Assembly: GCF_013085465.1 (NCBI RefSeq) | Contig: NZ_CP049838.1 | Location: forward strand, 310,001-374,000 | Source: Streptomyces asoensis | Lineage (GTDB): Bacteria > Actinomycetota > Actinomycetes > Streptomycetales > Streptomycetaceae | Direction: 5' to 3' | Length of the DNA stretch: 64,000 nt | Part shown: positions 8,725 through 17,456 of the stretch, in pieces | Layout of the letters: each line of letters opens with the position of its first letter | Position numbering within the stretch: position 1 is the first letter of the stretch | Program-made: the position numbers and the translations under genes | Notes under the pieces: generated by a model | Seen by the model: the letters and a program-made list of their open reading frames with translations, nothing else | What the model was told of the DNA's origin: nothing | The model's database searches: none

Positions 8725-8890
8725 TCCAACGAGTCGTTTGGAGGATGGACCAAAATGTTCACCGACCCCCGGCTCTGCGCGGCCCATCGTCGACCGCCTC
8801 ACCTTCAACGCCGCCATCATCGAGACCGGCACCGACTCCTACCGCCTCGCTAGCACCCGGGCCCGGGCCGAGGAGCCCGCCAAGGCCGGC
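8725..8890 (+). pseudogene. istB: Frameshifted C-terminal relic of an IS21-family IstB ATPase
   Basis: Frame one (from 8725) reads SNESFGGWTKMFTDPRLCAA, and frame two (from 8786) continues IVDRLTFNAAIIETGTDSYRL. Together these match the IstB C-terminus pattern SNxxFGxWxxxF...IIDRLxxxxxxIxxxGxSYRL. A single extra C in the GGCCC run near 8781-8785 explains the shift. The Walker motifs and the istA transposase are absent, so this is an old transposon scar. The product would have been the helper ATPase of IS21 transposition. Confidence 0.7.
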
Positions 8891-8925
8891 CGACCCTTGA
8901 CGGTCACCAAGCGAAGACACCAGAA

Positions 8926-9516
8926 CTACTCGCGCTCAGTGCCTTGTTGAGCGTGCTCAGCAGTCCTTGCCTTCCATTGGTCTGCAGTCATCCGCCAGAT
9001 GACATCAATCCCTACTTCGCCTGGAGCTTCGGGCCCTTCAGGTGCTTGTATGCGCTCGACTTCAGTGAATCCCAAGCGGCGGGCGACGCCTCCGCTGGCA
9101 GGGTTGGCGGCATCGTGATGGATCTCGATGCGGTCGATGCCTGCCAACTGGAAGCCCTGGCGGACAAGAGCCGCAGCGGCCATCGTGGCCAGACCCCGTC
9201 CGGTCCAACGAGGGTGAAGCCAGTAGCCGATATCGAGGCCGCCCACTCCGATGCGACGCATGAGGCCGCAGCTGCCGATCACCGCAGCATCTGACGTGAT
9301 CGCATAGCCGAAGGCTTGCCTGGTCTTCCACTCTTCCTGGTTCCGGGCGAGGAAATCAGAGGTTTGCTGTCTGCCAGGGTCGGCTGCCCAAGGCATCCAC
9401 GGCACCAGCTGGTCCAGCGACTCGTAGATCGCCCGTTCCAAGGCGTCGAGATCGCTCATGCGCCACCGGCGCAGTTCCACCTGGTCAGAACTGAGACTTT
9501 CGACAGGCTCTTCCAT
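8926..9516 (-). CDS. GNAT-family N-acetyltransferase (RimJ/RimL type)
   Basis: A 196-aa protein; the ATG at 9516 is preferred over 9558 because the extra residues are not family-like. It opens with VELRRWRMSDLDALERAI, typical of RimJ/RimL-like acetyltransferases, and has the acetyl-CoA loop around DIGYWLHPRWTGRGLAT (the R-G-x-A part of motif A) followed by VARRLGFTEVE. These enzymes acetylate ribosomal protein N-termini, amino acids or amine antibiotics. The target here is unknown. It is a single gene with nothing coupled to it. Confidence 0.85.
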   Translation of the reverse strand: MEEPVESLSSDQVELRRWRMSDLDALERAIYESLDQLVPWMPWAADPGRQQTSDFLARNQEEWKTRQAFGYAITSDAAVIGSCGLMRRIGVGGLDIGYWLHPRWTGRGLATMAAAALVRQGFQLAGIDRIEIHHDAANPASGGVARRLGFTEVERIQAPEGPEAPGEVGIDVIWRMTADQWKARTAEHAQQGTERE

Positions 9517-9952
9517 GCACCGGATGCTCTCGCAGCCCGGCTGAGACCGACAACGCATTATCAGCTGCCCGTTACCCGACCAGGCACGGTCGAGGCTCCT
9601 CAGGCAAGCGGGACGTCATTTCTCTCGCGAACATCTGCGGAGGCTCGCCCCCTCCCTCGCCTCCCAAACGGGTGGACAAACGCTGCTGATGAAGGCGAAC
9701 GCAGCCAGTCCTCCCGCACAGTTCGTGAGTGTCGAATCCTGTCAAGCGACAGGAGGCCCCTGGCGCTGCCGAGGGCCACGGACGCTCTGTGTCCGCCGGA
9801 TCGAGGTCGCCACCGTGAACAATGCACTGTTCCCCGGCGCCCGGCAAGCCATCGACCAACTTCGCCGAATCCCTATTCCGCTGGCGAAGCCGAGCAGGGC
9901 ACGCAAAACTGGTCTGGGGGCACCCTGACCGGCGAGGAGACAAGGACAAACC
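9517..9952. other. Intergenic region upstream of the secreted protease
   Basis: About 430 nt between divergent genes. A plus-strand frame (9689-9928) is open, but its product has no recognisable features. A GGAG at about 9936-9939 and AAGG further down precede the protease start. I see no clear palindrome. Confidence 0.4.
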
Positions 9953-10720
9953 ATGTCTTTCGGACGTCGAGGAACTCTCAGACATTCATTGCGGCTACTA
10001 GTCGCCGGCGGCCTGATCAGCGCAGGAATAGCGGGCCTCGCCCCGTCCCCTGCCCAGGCTATAACCGGCGGCAACGCGGTCACCGACAGTTCCCTGAACT
10101 TCGTTGCCAAGGTCTCGTACGTCGGGGGAACCTTTTGCACCGGAACCCTCATCAGAAACAACTGGGTGCTCACCGCAGCGCATTGCGTGGGCGGTGTCAC
10201 CAATCCCGGCGACATGACCGTGCGTGTCGGCACCAATCTCAAGGACACCGGCGGGCAAGTCAGGAAGGCCATCGCGCTCTACTCCTATCCCGGTTACACC
10301 GGCGGGCACAATGACATAGCCCTTCTGAAACTGGAATCTCCGGTGACCGGCATAGCGCCGATCAGTTTGGCCGATCCCAGCCAGAGCTACCGATGGGACG
10401 GCCAGCAGGGCGGTCCTTTCACGCAGTACGACGACGGCGTCATTGCGGGATGGGGCAAGAACGGCGCCGGGCAGCTTCCCGATCGGTTGCAGTTCAAGGG
10501 CGCGTCCATCATGCCGGCCGAGCCGGACGGCGTGGGACTGAAATCGATCCCGACCAGCGGCGGCCCCTGCCCGGGCGACAGCGGAGGCCCCCTGATGGTT
10601 GACATCAGCGGTGAGCTCTTCCAGGTGGGCGTCATGAAAGGCCAGAACTGCTCCACCGGCGCGAACTACAGCGAAGTGGGCGCCGGCTATCTGCAGACCT
10701 GGATCCTGAGCCACCTCTGA
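9953..10720 (+). CDS. Secreted trypsin-like serine protease (S1)
   Basis: A 255-aa preprotein. A Sec signal peptide (RHSLRLLVAGGLISAG... ending in SPAQA, about 36 aa) precedes the mature N-terminus ITGG, close to the IVGG of activated trypsins. The catalytic triad is clear: His in LTAAHC, Asp in NDIALL, Ser in CPGDSGGP. Cysteines at FCTGT, AAHC, GGPC and GQNC fit two disulfides. It differs from classical Streptomyces trypsins in the shorter propeptide and the GKNGAGQLPDRLQF segment. Probably an extracellular protease for nutrient release. Confidence 0.93.
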   Translation: MSFGRRGTLRHSLRLLVAGGLISAGIAGLAPSPAQAITGGNAVTDSSLNFVAKVSYVGGTFCTGTLIRNNWVLTAAHCVGGVTNPGDMTVRVGTNLKDTGGQVRKAIALYSYPGYTGGHNDIALLKLESPVTGIAPISLADPSQSYRWDGQQGGPFTQYDDGVIAGWGKNGAGQLPDRLQFKGASIMPAEPDGVGLKSIPTSGGPCPGDSGGPLMVDISGELFQVGVMKGQNCSTGANYSEVGAGYLQTWILSHL

Positions 10721-10801
10721 TCGACCCGACTGAGTCGTTCTTGCCTTCAGCGTGATTGATGCGGTTCAGCCTGATCGTCGCCTGCGGAGGTCGAGGCAGA
10801 A

Positions 10802-11590
10802 TCAGCTTGTCTGCCACCGCGTCACGGACTCCGGCTCGGGCCTCTTGGCCGTGCGGCCGTCTCCCGATGAACGGCCGCGCAGCCGCCGCCACAACCAGGG
10901 GCCGAGAAACGCCCCAGCCCAACGCACGTCGGCGACTATGGCTCGTAGGGCCGGGATCGGGGTGAGCAGAGGCAGCGGTTCGGTCCAGTCGTGATGGCCT
11001 GCAAGGCCGAGCGTGTGGGCCATGCCGGCGGCGATCCTGGCGTGTCCGAGCGGACTCGCGTGCAGGCGGTCGTCGCTCCACAGACGCGGGTCTGTCGTGA
11101 CGGGGTGGAGGAAGACGTCCAGGACCGCGACGTCATGCCGTTCGGCGGCAGCGAGCAGGCGGGCGTTGAGGTCGCGGATACGGGGAAGCACCCGGCGTGC
11201 GAGCGGGGATACTTTGCCCAGGTCAGGGAAGGTAACCGTGGCCACTCGGGCGCCCGAGGCGGTGAGGCGGACGAACATCTCCTCGATGTCCGCGATGACG
11301 GACGCGGCGTCGAAGCTCGATCTGATGAGGTCGTTCATGCCGGCCATGACGGTCACCAGGTCCGGCTGCAACGCGAGTGCCGGGCCCAGCTGTTCAGTCT
11401 TGATCTGCGCGGCGGTCTTCCCCCGCACGGCGAGGTTGGCGTAGGTGAACGCCGGCTGCTCTTCCGCAAGGATTTCGGCGAGCCGGTCGGCCCAGCCGCG
11501 ACACCCACCTGAGAGGTCGGGGTCTCCGACGCCCTCGGTGAGACTGTCGCCGAGGGCGACATAGCGAGTGTAGGGGTGCGCCGTCGTCAT
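10802..11590 (-). CDS. SGNH/GDSL-family hydrolase (lipase/esterase-like)
   Basis: A 262-aa cytoplasmic SGNH hydrolase starting at the ATG at 11590 (12 codons inside the longest frame). Block I YVALGDSLTEGVGD has the nucleophile Ser, block III GMNDLIRS has the oxyanion Asn, and block V DRLHASPLGH supplies the Asp/His pair. No signal peptide is visible. Streptomyces carries many such proteins, acting on esters or lipids of unknown identity. The arginine-rich tail RRLRGRSSGDGR is likely disordered. It converges with the protease gene. Confidence 0.9.
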   Translation of the reverse strand: MTTAHPYTRYVALGDSLTEGVGDPDLSGGCRGWADRLAEILAEEQPAFTYANLAVRGKTAAQIKTEQLGPALALQPDLVTVMAGMNDLIRSSFDAASVIADIEEMFVRLTASGARVATVTFPDLGKVSPLARRVLPRIRDLNARLLAAAERHDVAVLDVFLHPVTTDPRLWSDDRLHASPLGHARIAAGMAHTLGLAGHHDWTEPLPLLTPIPALRAIVADVRWAGAFLGPWLWRRLRGRSSGDGRTAKRPEPESVTRWQTS

Positions 11591-12266
11591 GGTGCGAGAG
11601 TCTATGGGCAACCGGACAGGACTCAACGTGCCTCGTGATCGAAAGAGTCTGATGGGCCATTCGTCAAAAGTTCCGATCGCCTCGCGGCCGAGCTACGTCG
11701 TGGCAGGCGATCGGGATGCGCGTCAGCCGAAACGGTCACCGCATCGAGTCAGCGGTCCTGTATCCCGATGCGATCCCGGCAGTGCAAGTACTCCTCCCCG
11801 ACAACGAAGCAACCCTCACCACGATCGGCGAGATCGCAGCCGGCGAGAGCCGAGCCCGCCTCTACGTCGTCCCCATGGCGGCGGAAGCAGACGGTGGTGA
11901 GGCACTGCGGCTGTGCTTACGCGGAGCGCCTGGCGCAGTGGGGATGTCGGGCCCGGTCGCGGCCTACGTGGACGTTCTGCTGCCGGACGCGGCAGGCGAT
12001 GCCGGTGGCCTCCGCGCGGTACCAGGACACCGGCGACAACAGGGAGGCGCCGCACTGGAAACGCATGGCCCGCCGGCTGCTCGTGGCCGAGCGGTCAGCC
12101 CGCAGGAGGAACGGTGCCAGTGTGCGGGTGGTCTCCGGCGGTCTGCCAACGCTCGGCAAGCACCGCTGACCAACCCATGCGCCGGCCGACTTCGGGCTGG
12201 ACTTGTGACCTTGTCGCTTATTGCTTGTCGCTTGTCGCTTGTCGCCAAGCAGGGCAGGTTCAGGTG
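11591..12266. other. Region without an identified gene, ending in heptamer repeats
   Basis: Plus-strand frames read plausibly in pieces: about 11716-11900 (RIESAVLYPDAIPAVQVLLP) and, in another frame, about 11900-12169 (ASARYQDTGDNREAPHWKR). The switch suggests a frameshifted or decayed gene I cannot identify. At 12211-12245 the heptamer TTGTCGC occurs five times in tandem, the second copy degenerate. Confidence 0.45.
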
Positions 12267-12746
12267 TCAGTTGCCGACTGGGCGGTATGCCATGCCTGGT
12301 GAGGTGTCGATGTCGTCCAGTTGATCAGCATCACGCCGCCGCCGGCGCATCCCCGGCAGCGCGAGCCGGCAGATCCGCATGGCACCCAACAAGTTCACTT
12401 CCAGCAGATGCCTCGCCTGCTCATCACTGACATCCTCCACCGAGCCCGCCTGCGGCACACCGGCGTTGTTCATCACCGCCCACGCACCACCTCCAGTCAT
12501 CTCCTCCACCCGGGCCATCGCCCCTCGGCAGGAGAACGGGTCCGCCACATCCAGCACCACCGTCCGCAACCCGAGCCCCCGCCTGGCCGCAGCCGAGACA
12601 AGGAGATCCGCCTTCTCCTGGTTGCGCGCGGTGCCGATCACATCCCAGCCCAAGCCGGCCAACCGCAACGCCGTCGCCGCACCGATACCGCCCGTCGCCC
12701 CCGTGACCACCACACTGCGCCTCGCGCAGCGGGACGCCCCAGTCAC
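12267..12746 (-). pseudogene. Truncated short-chain dehydrogenase/reductase
   Basis: The N-terminal 130 residues are a good SDR: the cofactor motif TGATGGIGAA, then VLDVADP, and NNAGVPQAGSVEDV. The protein then derails at GMRRRRRDADQ and stops at 159 aa, so the serine/YxxxK catalytic part of a normal ~250-280-aa enzyme is absent. The start is a GTG overlapping the stop of the upstream phosphatase gene (GTGA). That coupling probably arose when flanking DNA was lost, since SDR and phosphatase share no function. It cannot be an active reductase. Confidence 0.75.
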
Positions 12747-14059
12747 GCATCAGCTCCGGGAGTGGTGTGTCCCGTCCTTGACGGTGCGGAGGCGTCGGTG
12801 AGGTCGGCGCCGGTGTCGGCGTCACGCTGGGAGTGGCCGACGCCGTGCCAGTCCAGGCACATCACGGTCGCGTCGTCCTCCAGGTGGCCGATATTGGCGT
12901 CGACGATCGCCGCGATGAGGGTGCGGGCGACTTCGCGGGGATGCAGATCGCGGGTGCGCACGATCAGGTCGGACAGCTCGAGGCGGTTGGCGTTGCGCTC
13001 CAGCATGCCGTCGGTCAGCATCACCAGCCGGTCGCCCGGCCGCAGGTCCAGCGACTGGACCCGGTAGGTGTGAGGGGCAGGGAAGCCGAACGGCATGTCG
13101 ATCTTCGGGGTGATCTCCCGTACCCGTCCGTTCCGCATCCGCAGTGGCCAGGGGTGCCCGGCGTTGATGAACTCGGTCTTGCCGTCGATCAGGCTGATGC
13201 GCAGGAGCTGGCCGGTGACGTAGCCCTGGCGGCCGTGCTCGCGCATGGCCTGGTCGGCCTGGCGGGCCTGTTCGGCGAGGTCGCCACCGGCCCGCCGAGC
13301 GCGGCGCAGGGCGCCCACCAGGAGGGTGGCCAGCAGCGCGGCGTCGACGTCGTGCCCCATGGCGTCGGTGACGGAGAGCTGGACGGTGTCCCGGTCGATC
13401 ACATAGTCGAAGGTGTCACCTCCGACATGGTCGGCCGGTTCCAGCGCCCCGGCCACCGAGAACTGCGCGGCCTCGCACGCCAGCGAGGCCGGGAGCAACC
13501 GGTGCTGGATCTCCGCGGCCAGGCTCAGCGGGATGGTACGGCGGCCCCACTGGTACACGTCGGTGTAGGACCGGTTCGCGATGACGATGTACGCCAGGGC
13601 GTGCGCGGTCTCGCCGATCTCCCGCATCGCCTCCGCGTCCGGCGCCGCGGGCAGGAACAGTTCGAGGAGCCCGATCGCGTCCCCGCGGTTGGTCACCGGG
13701 GCGACGATCCGCACCAGCGCGCCCTCCCCCTTGTCCTCCACGCTCGGCCGCTGGGTGCGGATCACATCGTCGTACAGGGTGCCTCGCAGCCTGATGCGCC
13801 GGGCGGGTTCATCGGTATCGACGCTACCCGCCGTCCCCAGCCGTACGACCGAGCCGCCGGTGAAGTCGGTGATGAGGAACGACACCGCCGCGGCCCCGAG
13901 GTGCTCCTTGAGCATGCGCGCGACCACGTCGAGCGACTCCACGGGCGCCGCTGTCTCCGCCGCGGCCAGTGTCCCCGCCAGAGTCATCGCCCTGCCCCGG
14001 CGGCTCGCGCCCCCAGGAAGACGGGCGGCCCGCCCGCCGTCCGGCCCTCTTGCGGTCAC
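12743..14059 (-). CDS. SpoIIE-type PP2C serine phosphatase with GAF-like sensor
   Basis: A 438-aa protein starting at the GTG at 14059, which follows a GAAGGAG site; an ATG at 14086 is possible. Residues ~30-180 resemble a GAF-type sensory domain, and the C-terminal ~230 residues form the SpoIIE phosphatase: ILQ-like segment AEIQHRLLPASL, metal ligands GGDTFDY and DAMGHDVDAALL, then LTDGMLER and EDDATVMCL. Such enzymes dephosphorylate STAS antagonists and so switch on stress sigma factors. A Ser/Thr-rich tail after DWHGVG is odd and probably not part of the fold. Confidence 0.9.
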   Translation of the reverse strand: MTARGPDGGRAARLPGGASRRGRAMTLAGTLAAAETAAPVESLDVVARMLKEHLGAAAVSFLITDFTGGSVVRLGTAGSVDTDEPARRIRLRGTLYDDVIRTQRPSVEDKGEGALVRIVAPVTNRGDAIGLLELFLPAAPDAEAMREIGETAHALAYIVIANRSYTDVYQWGRRTIPLSLAAEIQHRLLPASLACEAAQFSVAGALEPADHVGGDTFDYVIDRDTVQLSVTDAMGHDVDAALLATLLVGALRRARRAGGDLAEQARQADQAMREHGRQGYVTGQLLRISLIDGKTEFINAGHPWPLRMRNGRVREITPKIDMPFGFPAPHTYRVQSLDLRPGDRLVMLTDGMLERNANRLELSDLIVRTRDLHPREVARTLIAAIVDANIGHLEDDATVMCLDWHGVGHSQRDADTGADLTDASAPSRTGHTTPGADA

Positions 14060-14243
14060 GGCGGCTCCTTCACTGGTCGATGACACCCAGGACTCCGTCC
14101 CAAATGCGCGAAAACCCGCCCGGCACCGGACAGGTCACATTGCACCACGAGACAGGGGGCCCGCCCCTCCCACCGGCCTCTCCCGGACCATGCGCGCGGC
14201 CAGAGCCCGCCGAGTCCTGCGCTCCCGCATGCGCCGGACGCGG

Positions 14244-15047
14244 TCAGGTGGCTGCCAGGAGGATGGCCGTGTAGTGCGCGGTGAAGGCGGCGATCGTCAG
14301 GGCGTGGAAGACCTCGTGGAAGCCGAACCAGGCCGGTGAGGGGTCAGGGCGTTTGAGTCCGTAGACGACGGCGCCCGCGGTGTAGAGCAGACCGCCGACG
14401 ATGACGAGTACGACGACCGAGGTGCCGCCGGTGCGCGCGAATTCGGGCAGGTTGAACACGGCCACCCAGCCCAGCGCGATGTAACACGGGGTGTACAGCC
14501 ACCTCGGAGCCCCGATCCACAGGATGCGGAAGGCGATACCGGCCAGCGCACCCGCCCACACCATGGCCAACAGCACCCGCTGCCGGCCCTCGGGCAGCAG
14601 CAGTACGGCCAACGGGGTGTAGGTGCCGGCGATGATCAGGAAGATGTTCGCGTGGTCCAGCCGCCGCAGGACCGCCTCCCCGCGCGGGCCCCAGGTTCCG
14701 CGGTGGTAGACCGCGCTGGTACCGAAAAGCAGGCAGGCCGACAGCGCGTACACCGTGCAGGCCGCCACTGCCGCAGCCGAGCGCGAGACGGCGATCAGGA
14801 CGACGCCGCCGACCAGCGCGAGCGGGAACACCCCGGCGTGCAGCCAGCCGCGCATCCGCGGCTTCAGCGCAGCCGCCGCGCGCTCCACCCCGCCCTCCAG
14901 GCCGACGGCCGTCTGCCCGGCAGCCGGCCGGCCGGTAGCACGGGCGGGCACACCGGCCGCCGGAGGGTGCAGGGCGTCGAGCGTGACGTCGGGGCCGGAC
15001 TGGGAATCCCGTCCGTGTACCGGCGGTTGGGCATCTTCGGCGATCAT
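14244..15047 (-). CDS. Hemolysin III / YqfA-family membrane protein (PAQR superfamily)
   Basis: A 267-aa protein with an unusually long hydrophilic N-terminus (~60 aa) followed by seven predicted membrane segments. Family residues are present: SAVYHRG after segment two, LDHANIFLIIAGTYTP in the middle, and FGFHEVFHALTI near the end, whose histidines with the Ser/Asp form the metal site of PAQR-type hydrolases. Despite the name, the bacterial proteins are not proven hemolysins; a role in membrane lipid homeostasis is suspected. No partner gene is adjacent. Confidence 0.9.
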   Translation of the reverse strand: MIAEDAQPPVHGRDSQSGPDVTLDALHPPAAGVPARATGRPAAGQTAVGLEGGVERAAAALKPRMRGWLHAGVFPLALVGGVVLIAVSRSAAAVAACTVYALSACLLFGTSAVYHRGTWGPRGEAVLRRLDHANIFLIIAGTYTPLAVLLLPEGRQRVLLAMVWAGALAGIAFRILWIGAPRWLYTPCYIALGWVAVFNLPEFARTGGTSVVVLVIVGGLLYTAGAVVYGLKRPDPSPAWFGFHEVFHALTIAAFTAHYTAILLAAT

Positions 15048-15113
15048 GCGCTCTTATTCTGATTCTGAAATCGGCAAAGGAGTGCGGCCCGGCGCGTCGC
15101 TGCGCACTGCGGG

Positions 15114-15446
15114 TCAGATAGCGGCCGTGTGCCCCGAGGCGGCACGGCGGTACTCGGCGTTGATGCGCTGGGCTTCCTCGAGCTGGTCTTCGAGGATGAT
15201 GATGCGGCAGGCAGCCTCGATGGGCGTCCCGTGGTCGACGAGTTCCCGGGCGCGGGCGGCGATCCGCAGCTGGTAGCGGGAGTAGCGGCGATGTCCGCCC
15301 TCGGAGCGGAGCGGGGTGATGAGGCGGGCCTCGCCGATGGCGCGGAGGAAGCCCTGCGTGGTGCCGAGCATCTCGGCGGCCCGGCCCATGGTGTAGGCGG
15401 GGTAGTCGTCGTCGTCGAGACGGCCGTAGGAGTCGTCTGCTGTCAC
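15114..15446 (-). CDS. MerR-family transcriptional regulator (short form)
   Basis: A 110-aa protein from the GTG at 15446, supported by GAGAGG about 8 nt upstream; the longest frame begins at 15575 but its extra residues are not family-like. The winged helix is visible as YTMGRAAEMLGTTQGFLRAIGEARLITPLRSEGGHRRYSRYQL-type spacing (residues ~16-58), followed by a coiled helix ILEDQLEEAQRINAEYRR. There is no effector domain, as in HspR-like and other short MerR proteins. Its leader contains a hairpin (15474-15503). Confidence 0.85.
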   Translation of the reverse strand: MTADDSYGRLDDDDYPAYTMGRAAEMLGTTQGFLRAIGEARLITPLRSEGGHRRYSRYQLRIAARARELVDHGTPIEAACRIIILEDQLEEAQRINAEYRRAASGHTAAI

Positions 15447-15473
15447 TTGCACCTCTCTGTGGAACGCGTAGAG

Positions 15474-15503
15474 GGGCCCTGGCACCGTACGGCGCCAGGG
15501 CCC
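15474..15503 (-). promoter_or_regulatory. Hairpin in the leader of the merR gene
   Basis: A 10-bp inverted repeat GGGCCCTGGC / GCCAGGGCCC (arms 15474-15483, 15494-15503) sits 28 nt before the merR GTG. Its position inside the likely 5' leader suggests attenuation or a regulator site, but it may also be an upstream terminator. Confidence 0.45.
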
Positions 15504-16092
15504 GAAGGAACTGCTACACCACCTGCCGGCCCTGCTGCTGCGCCGGCCTTCTGTTTCCGCAGACCCGACCGACATGCTGTCGGGCGTGCTGGGATCGCGG
15601 TTGCTCGACCGGAGACCACCTCACTATCGATGTCCTGCGGTACCCGGGCTCAAGACTTCCGCCCGGGCGATCCTGATGGCGTTCGGCTCCTCCGTTCTTC
15701 CCTCGGTGATCAACTGCTTGCCAAACGGGGCTGCGTACTGCCCATTGACTTCACTGCTGGGTACTGCAACTGCGGTACTGCCGCCCGGCAGTTCGTGTCT
15801 GCCGGGCCCTGCTGTCTCTCTGGGCTACGAGAGAAACCATAACCACGCCACCGACCAATGTCTACTCTCGTCGACATAGATTTTCATCTGCCAGGTGGTG
15901 AGGTATGGTCTCGGGCGACAGATGGGAGGGCAGCTCCGGACAGCGCCCTCAGGAGACCGAGGAAGGCTGAGGGGGGCCGATGGAGACCGGTCGGCGCACG
16001 CGTGACGTGGATGCCCGGGTCTTGTTGACCCCCAGCAGAATCATCCACACACGCCCTGACCCGGGGCAGGCCCAAGCGCAGTCGAGGATACG
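15504..16092. other. Gene-less stretch before the second STAS gene
   Basis: Roughly 590 nt with no supported gene. It must hold the merR promoter on the left and the STAS promoter on the right. The last ~60 nt before 16093 are closely similar to the DNA before the third STAS gene at 36936 (CAGTCGAGGA-ACGGTGA), so this leader was duplicated together with the gene. Confidence 0.55.
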
Positions 16093-16461
16093 GTGAGCGA
16101 CATCGAGCAAGCGGACCGGCCGGACCGGTTCTCCGTCGTACACCGCATGGTCGGCGGCGTACGCGTCGTCACCGTGCGGGGCGAGATCGACCACGACGTC
16201 AAAAGCGTCCTCGGCCAAGCCCTGCTCTCCGAGGACAGCGCGGCGCAGCCGTCACGGATCGTGGTGGACCTCAGCGGCGTGACCTTCATGGACTCCAGCG
16301 GCATCAACGTCTTCGTCACCGCCCACCACGCCGTCAGCAGCACCGACGGATGGCTGCGCATCGCCGCCGCACAGAAACCCGTCCTCCATGTCCTGCGACT
16401 GGTCGGCATCGACGCCCTCATCACCTGCCACCCCACCATCGAACAGGCCCTGAACCCCTGA
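16093..16461 (+). CDS. STAS-domain anti-sigma factor antagonist
   Basis: A 122-aa SpoIIAA-like protein with GTG start. Core motifs are VRVVTVRGEIDHD and VVDLSGVTFMDSSGI; the second serine of MDSSG is the expected phosphorylation site. It is the intact member of a close pair: the gene at 36936 shares the leader, the start (VEQADRP), VRGEIDHDV and LSGVTFMDSSGI, but is broken after that. Partner-switching control of a sigma factor is the expected role. No kinase is adjacent. Confidence 0.9.
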   Translation: MSDIEQADRPDRFSVVHRMVGGVRVVTVRGEIDHDVKSVLGQALLSEDSAAQPSRIVVDLSGVTFMDSSGINVFVTAHHAVSSTDGWLRIAAAQKPVLHVLRLVGIDALITCHPTIEQALNP

Positions 16462-16528
16462 CCGCCCCACCCGGGCAGATCCGGGAGCGTCCTCCTGGCA
16501 CAAGCGCCGTTGTACGGCCTCGCCCAGC

Positions 16529-16970
16529 TCACGCTCCGCCGTCTCCGGCAGTGGCTGCCGTGCGCAGCCATTCGTCAGCGGAGCCCGGGGTCGGTTCGGG
16601 CCGGCCGCCCGCCGGCGTGAGGACCACGGCCGCCAGCTCCCAGTACCGGTTCAGACGAGGCTCGGCCGCGAGGCGGACGGCCAGCGGGCGACGGAAAACT
16701 CGGCTGTCGCGATTGCCGTACGCGCTCGCGTACGCCGCCACGAAGGCGTCCAACGCCTCACCCGGGTACGGATCCCGTCCCCGCCGCACCTGCGGGCCCA
16801 CCAGCTCGTACGCCTCGGCGAGACCTGCGTACAGCGCGGCCGCCCCGCGGGCCCCGGCCACCCGGTGCACCTCCGGCTGAGGCTGCCGGCCGCCCGGGCA
16901 GGGTGCCGTCGTCATCGCGTGCAGCCGGGCGAAGGCGAGCACCTGCGCCGGATCCGGCTCGGGCGCCGCT
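16529..16970 (-). pseudogene. 5'-truncated MerR-like regulator, C-terminal part only
   Basis: The last ~145 residues of the minus-strand frame read as a helical C-terminal domain (ALYAGLAEAYELVGPQVRRG, GEALDAFVAAYASAYG, RLNRYWELAAVVL). This arrangement resembles the C-terminal helical part of MerR-type regulators. Upstream of about 16970 the frame runs into antisense of the alpha/beta hydrolase fragment, so the DNA-binding half and start are gone. The family call is moderate; that the gene is truncated is clearer. Confidence 0.5.
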
Positions 16971-16974
16971 GCCC

Positions 16975-17250
16975 AACTGGGGGCTGTCCGGCAGCCGGTT
17001 CCGCCCGGCCCGTGCGGTCCCGCACGCGGGTGCCCTGCCCGTCGTCCTTCTCCGTGCGGGGCGGGAGACACCCGAGATCGCCGCCACCGTAGAGGCGTTC
17101 GTGACCGCGTCCAAGGACTGCGGGGCGCATCTTGAACCGGTCGACGTACCAAACGGCCACCACGGCTTCGAGACCCTCGATGCCACCGAGGAGACCCGCT
17201 CGGCCCTGCGCCACGCGATGCGTTCGGTGGTGACCCACCTGACCGGCTGA
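16975..17250 (+). pseudogene. 5'-truncated alpha/beta hydrolase (dienelactone hydrolase-like)
   Basis: The C-terminal ~90 residues read ALPVVLLRAGRETPEIAATVEAF then NGHHGFETLD and end HLTG. This is the last strand-helix part of an alpha/beta hydrolase, with GHHGFE carrying the catalytic histidine and the RxGxE/D segment the acid-residue strand. The nucleophile elbow GxSxG and the first ~150 residues are missing. It begins a few bases from where the minus-strand regulator fragment begins, so both divergent genes lost their 5' ends in one deletion. Confidence 0.65.
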
Positions 17251-17456
17251 CGTCCGGGCTGTGCGCCGTGCCCCCCGCCGATGGAAGTTCCGAGGTCGCC
17301 GGACACGCTCGGCGCTCATCCCGGACGGTGCGCTCGGCGGTGGAAGTGACGCTGCTGCCCCAGCCCCGGCGTGGGCTGTCCTGTCGGCGCCGATTTCGCT
17401 TCGCGATGCGCGCCCTGGGCTGCTGCCGCGGCCGTCGGCTCACTGATCCGCGTTGC

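Noticed and set aside
11716..12324. Plus-strand gene of 202 codons
   Set aside because: Protein-like only in part and switches frame; the C-terminal part encodes heptamer repeats. Not supported as an intact gene.
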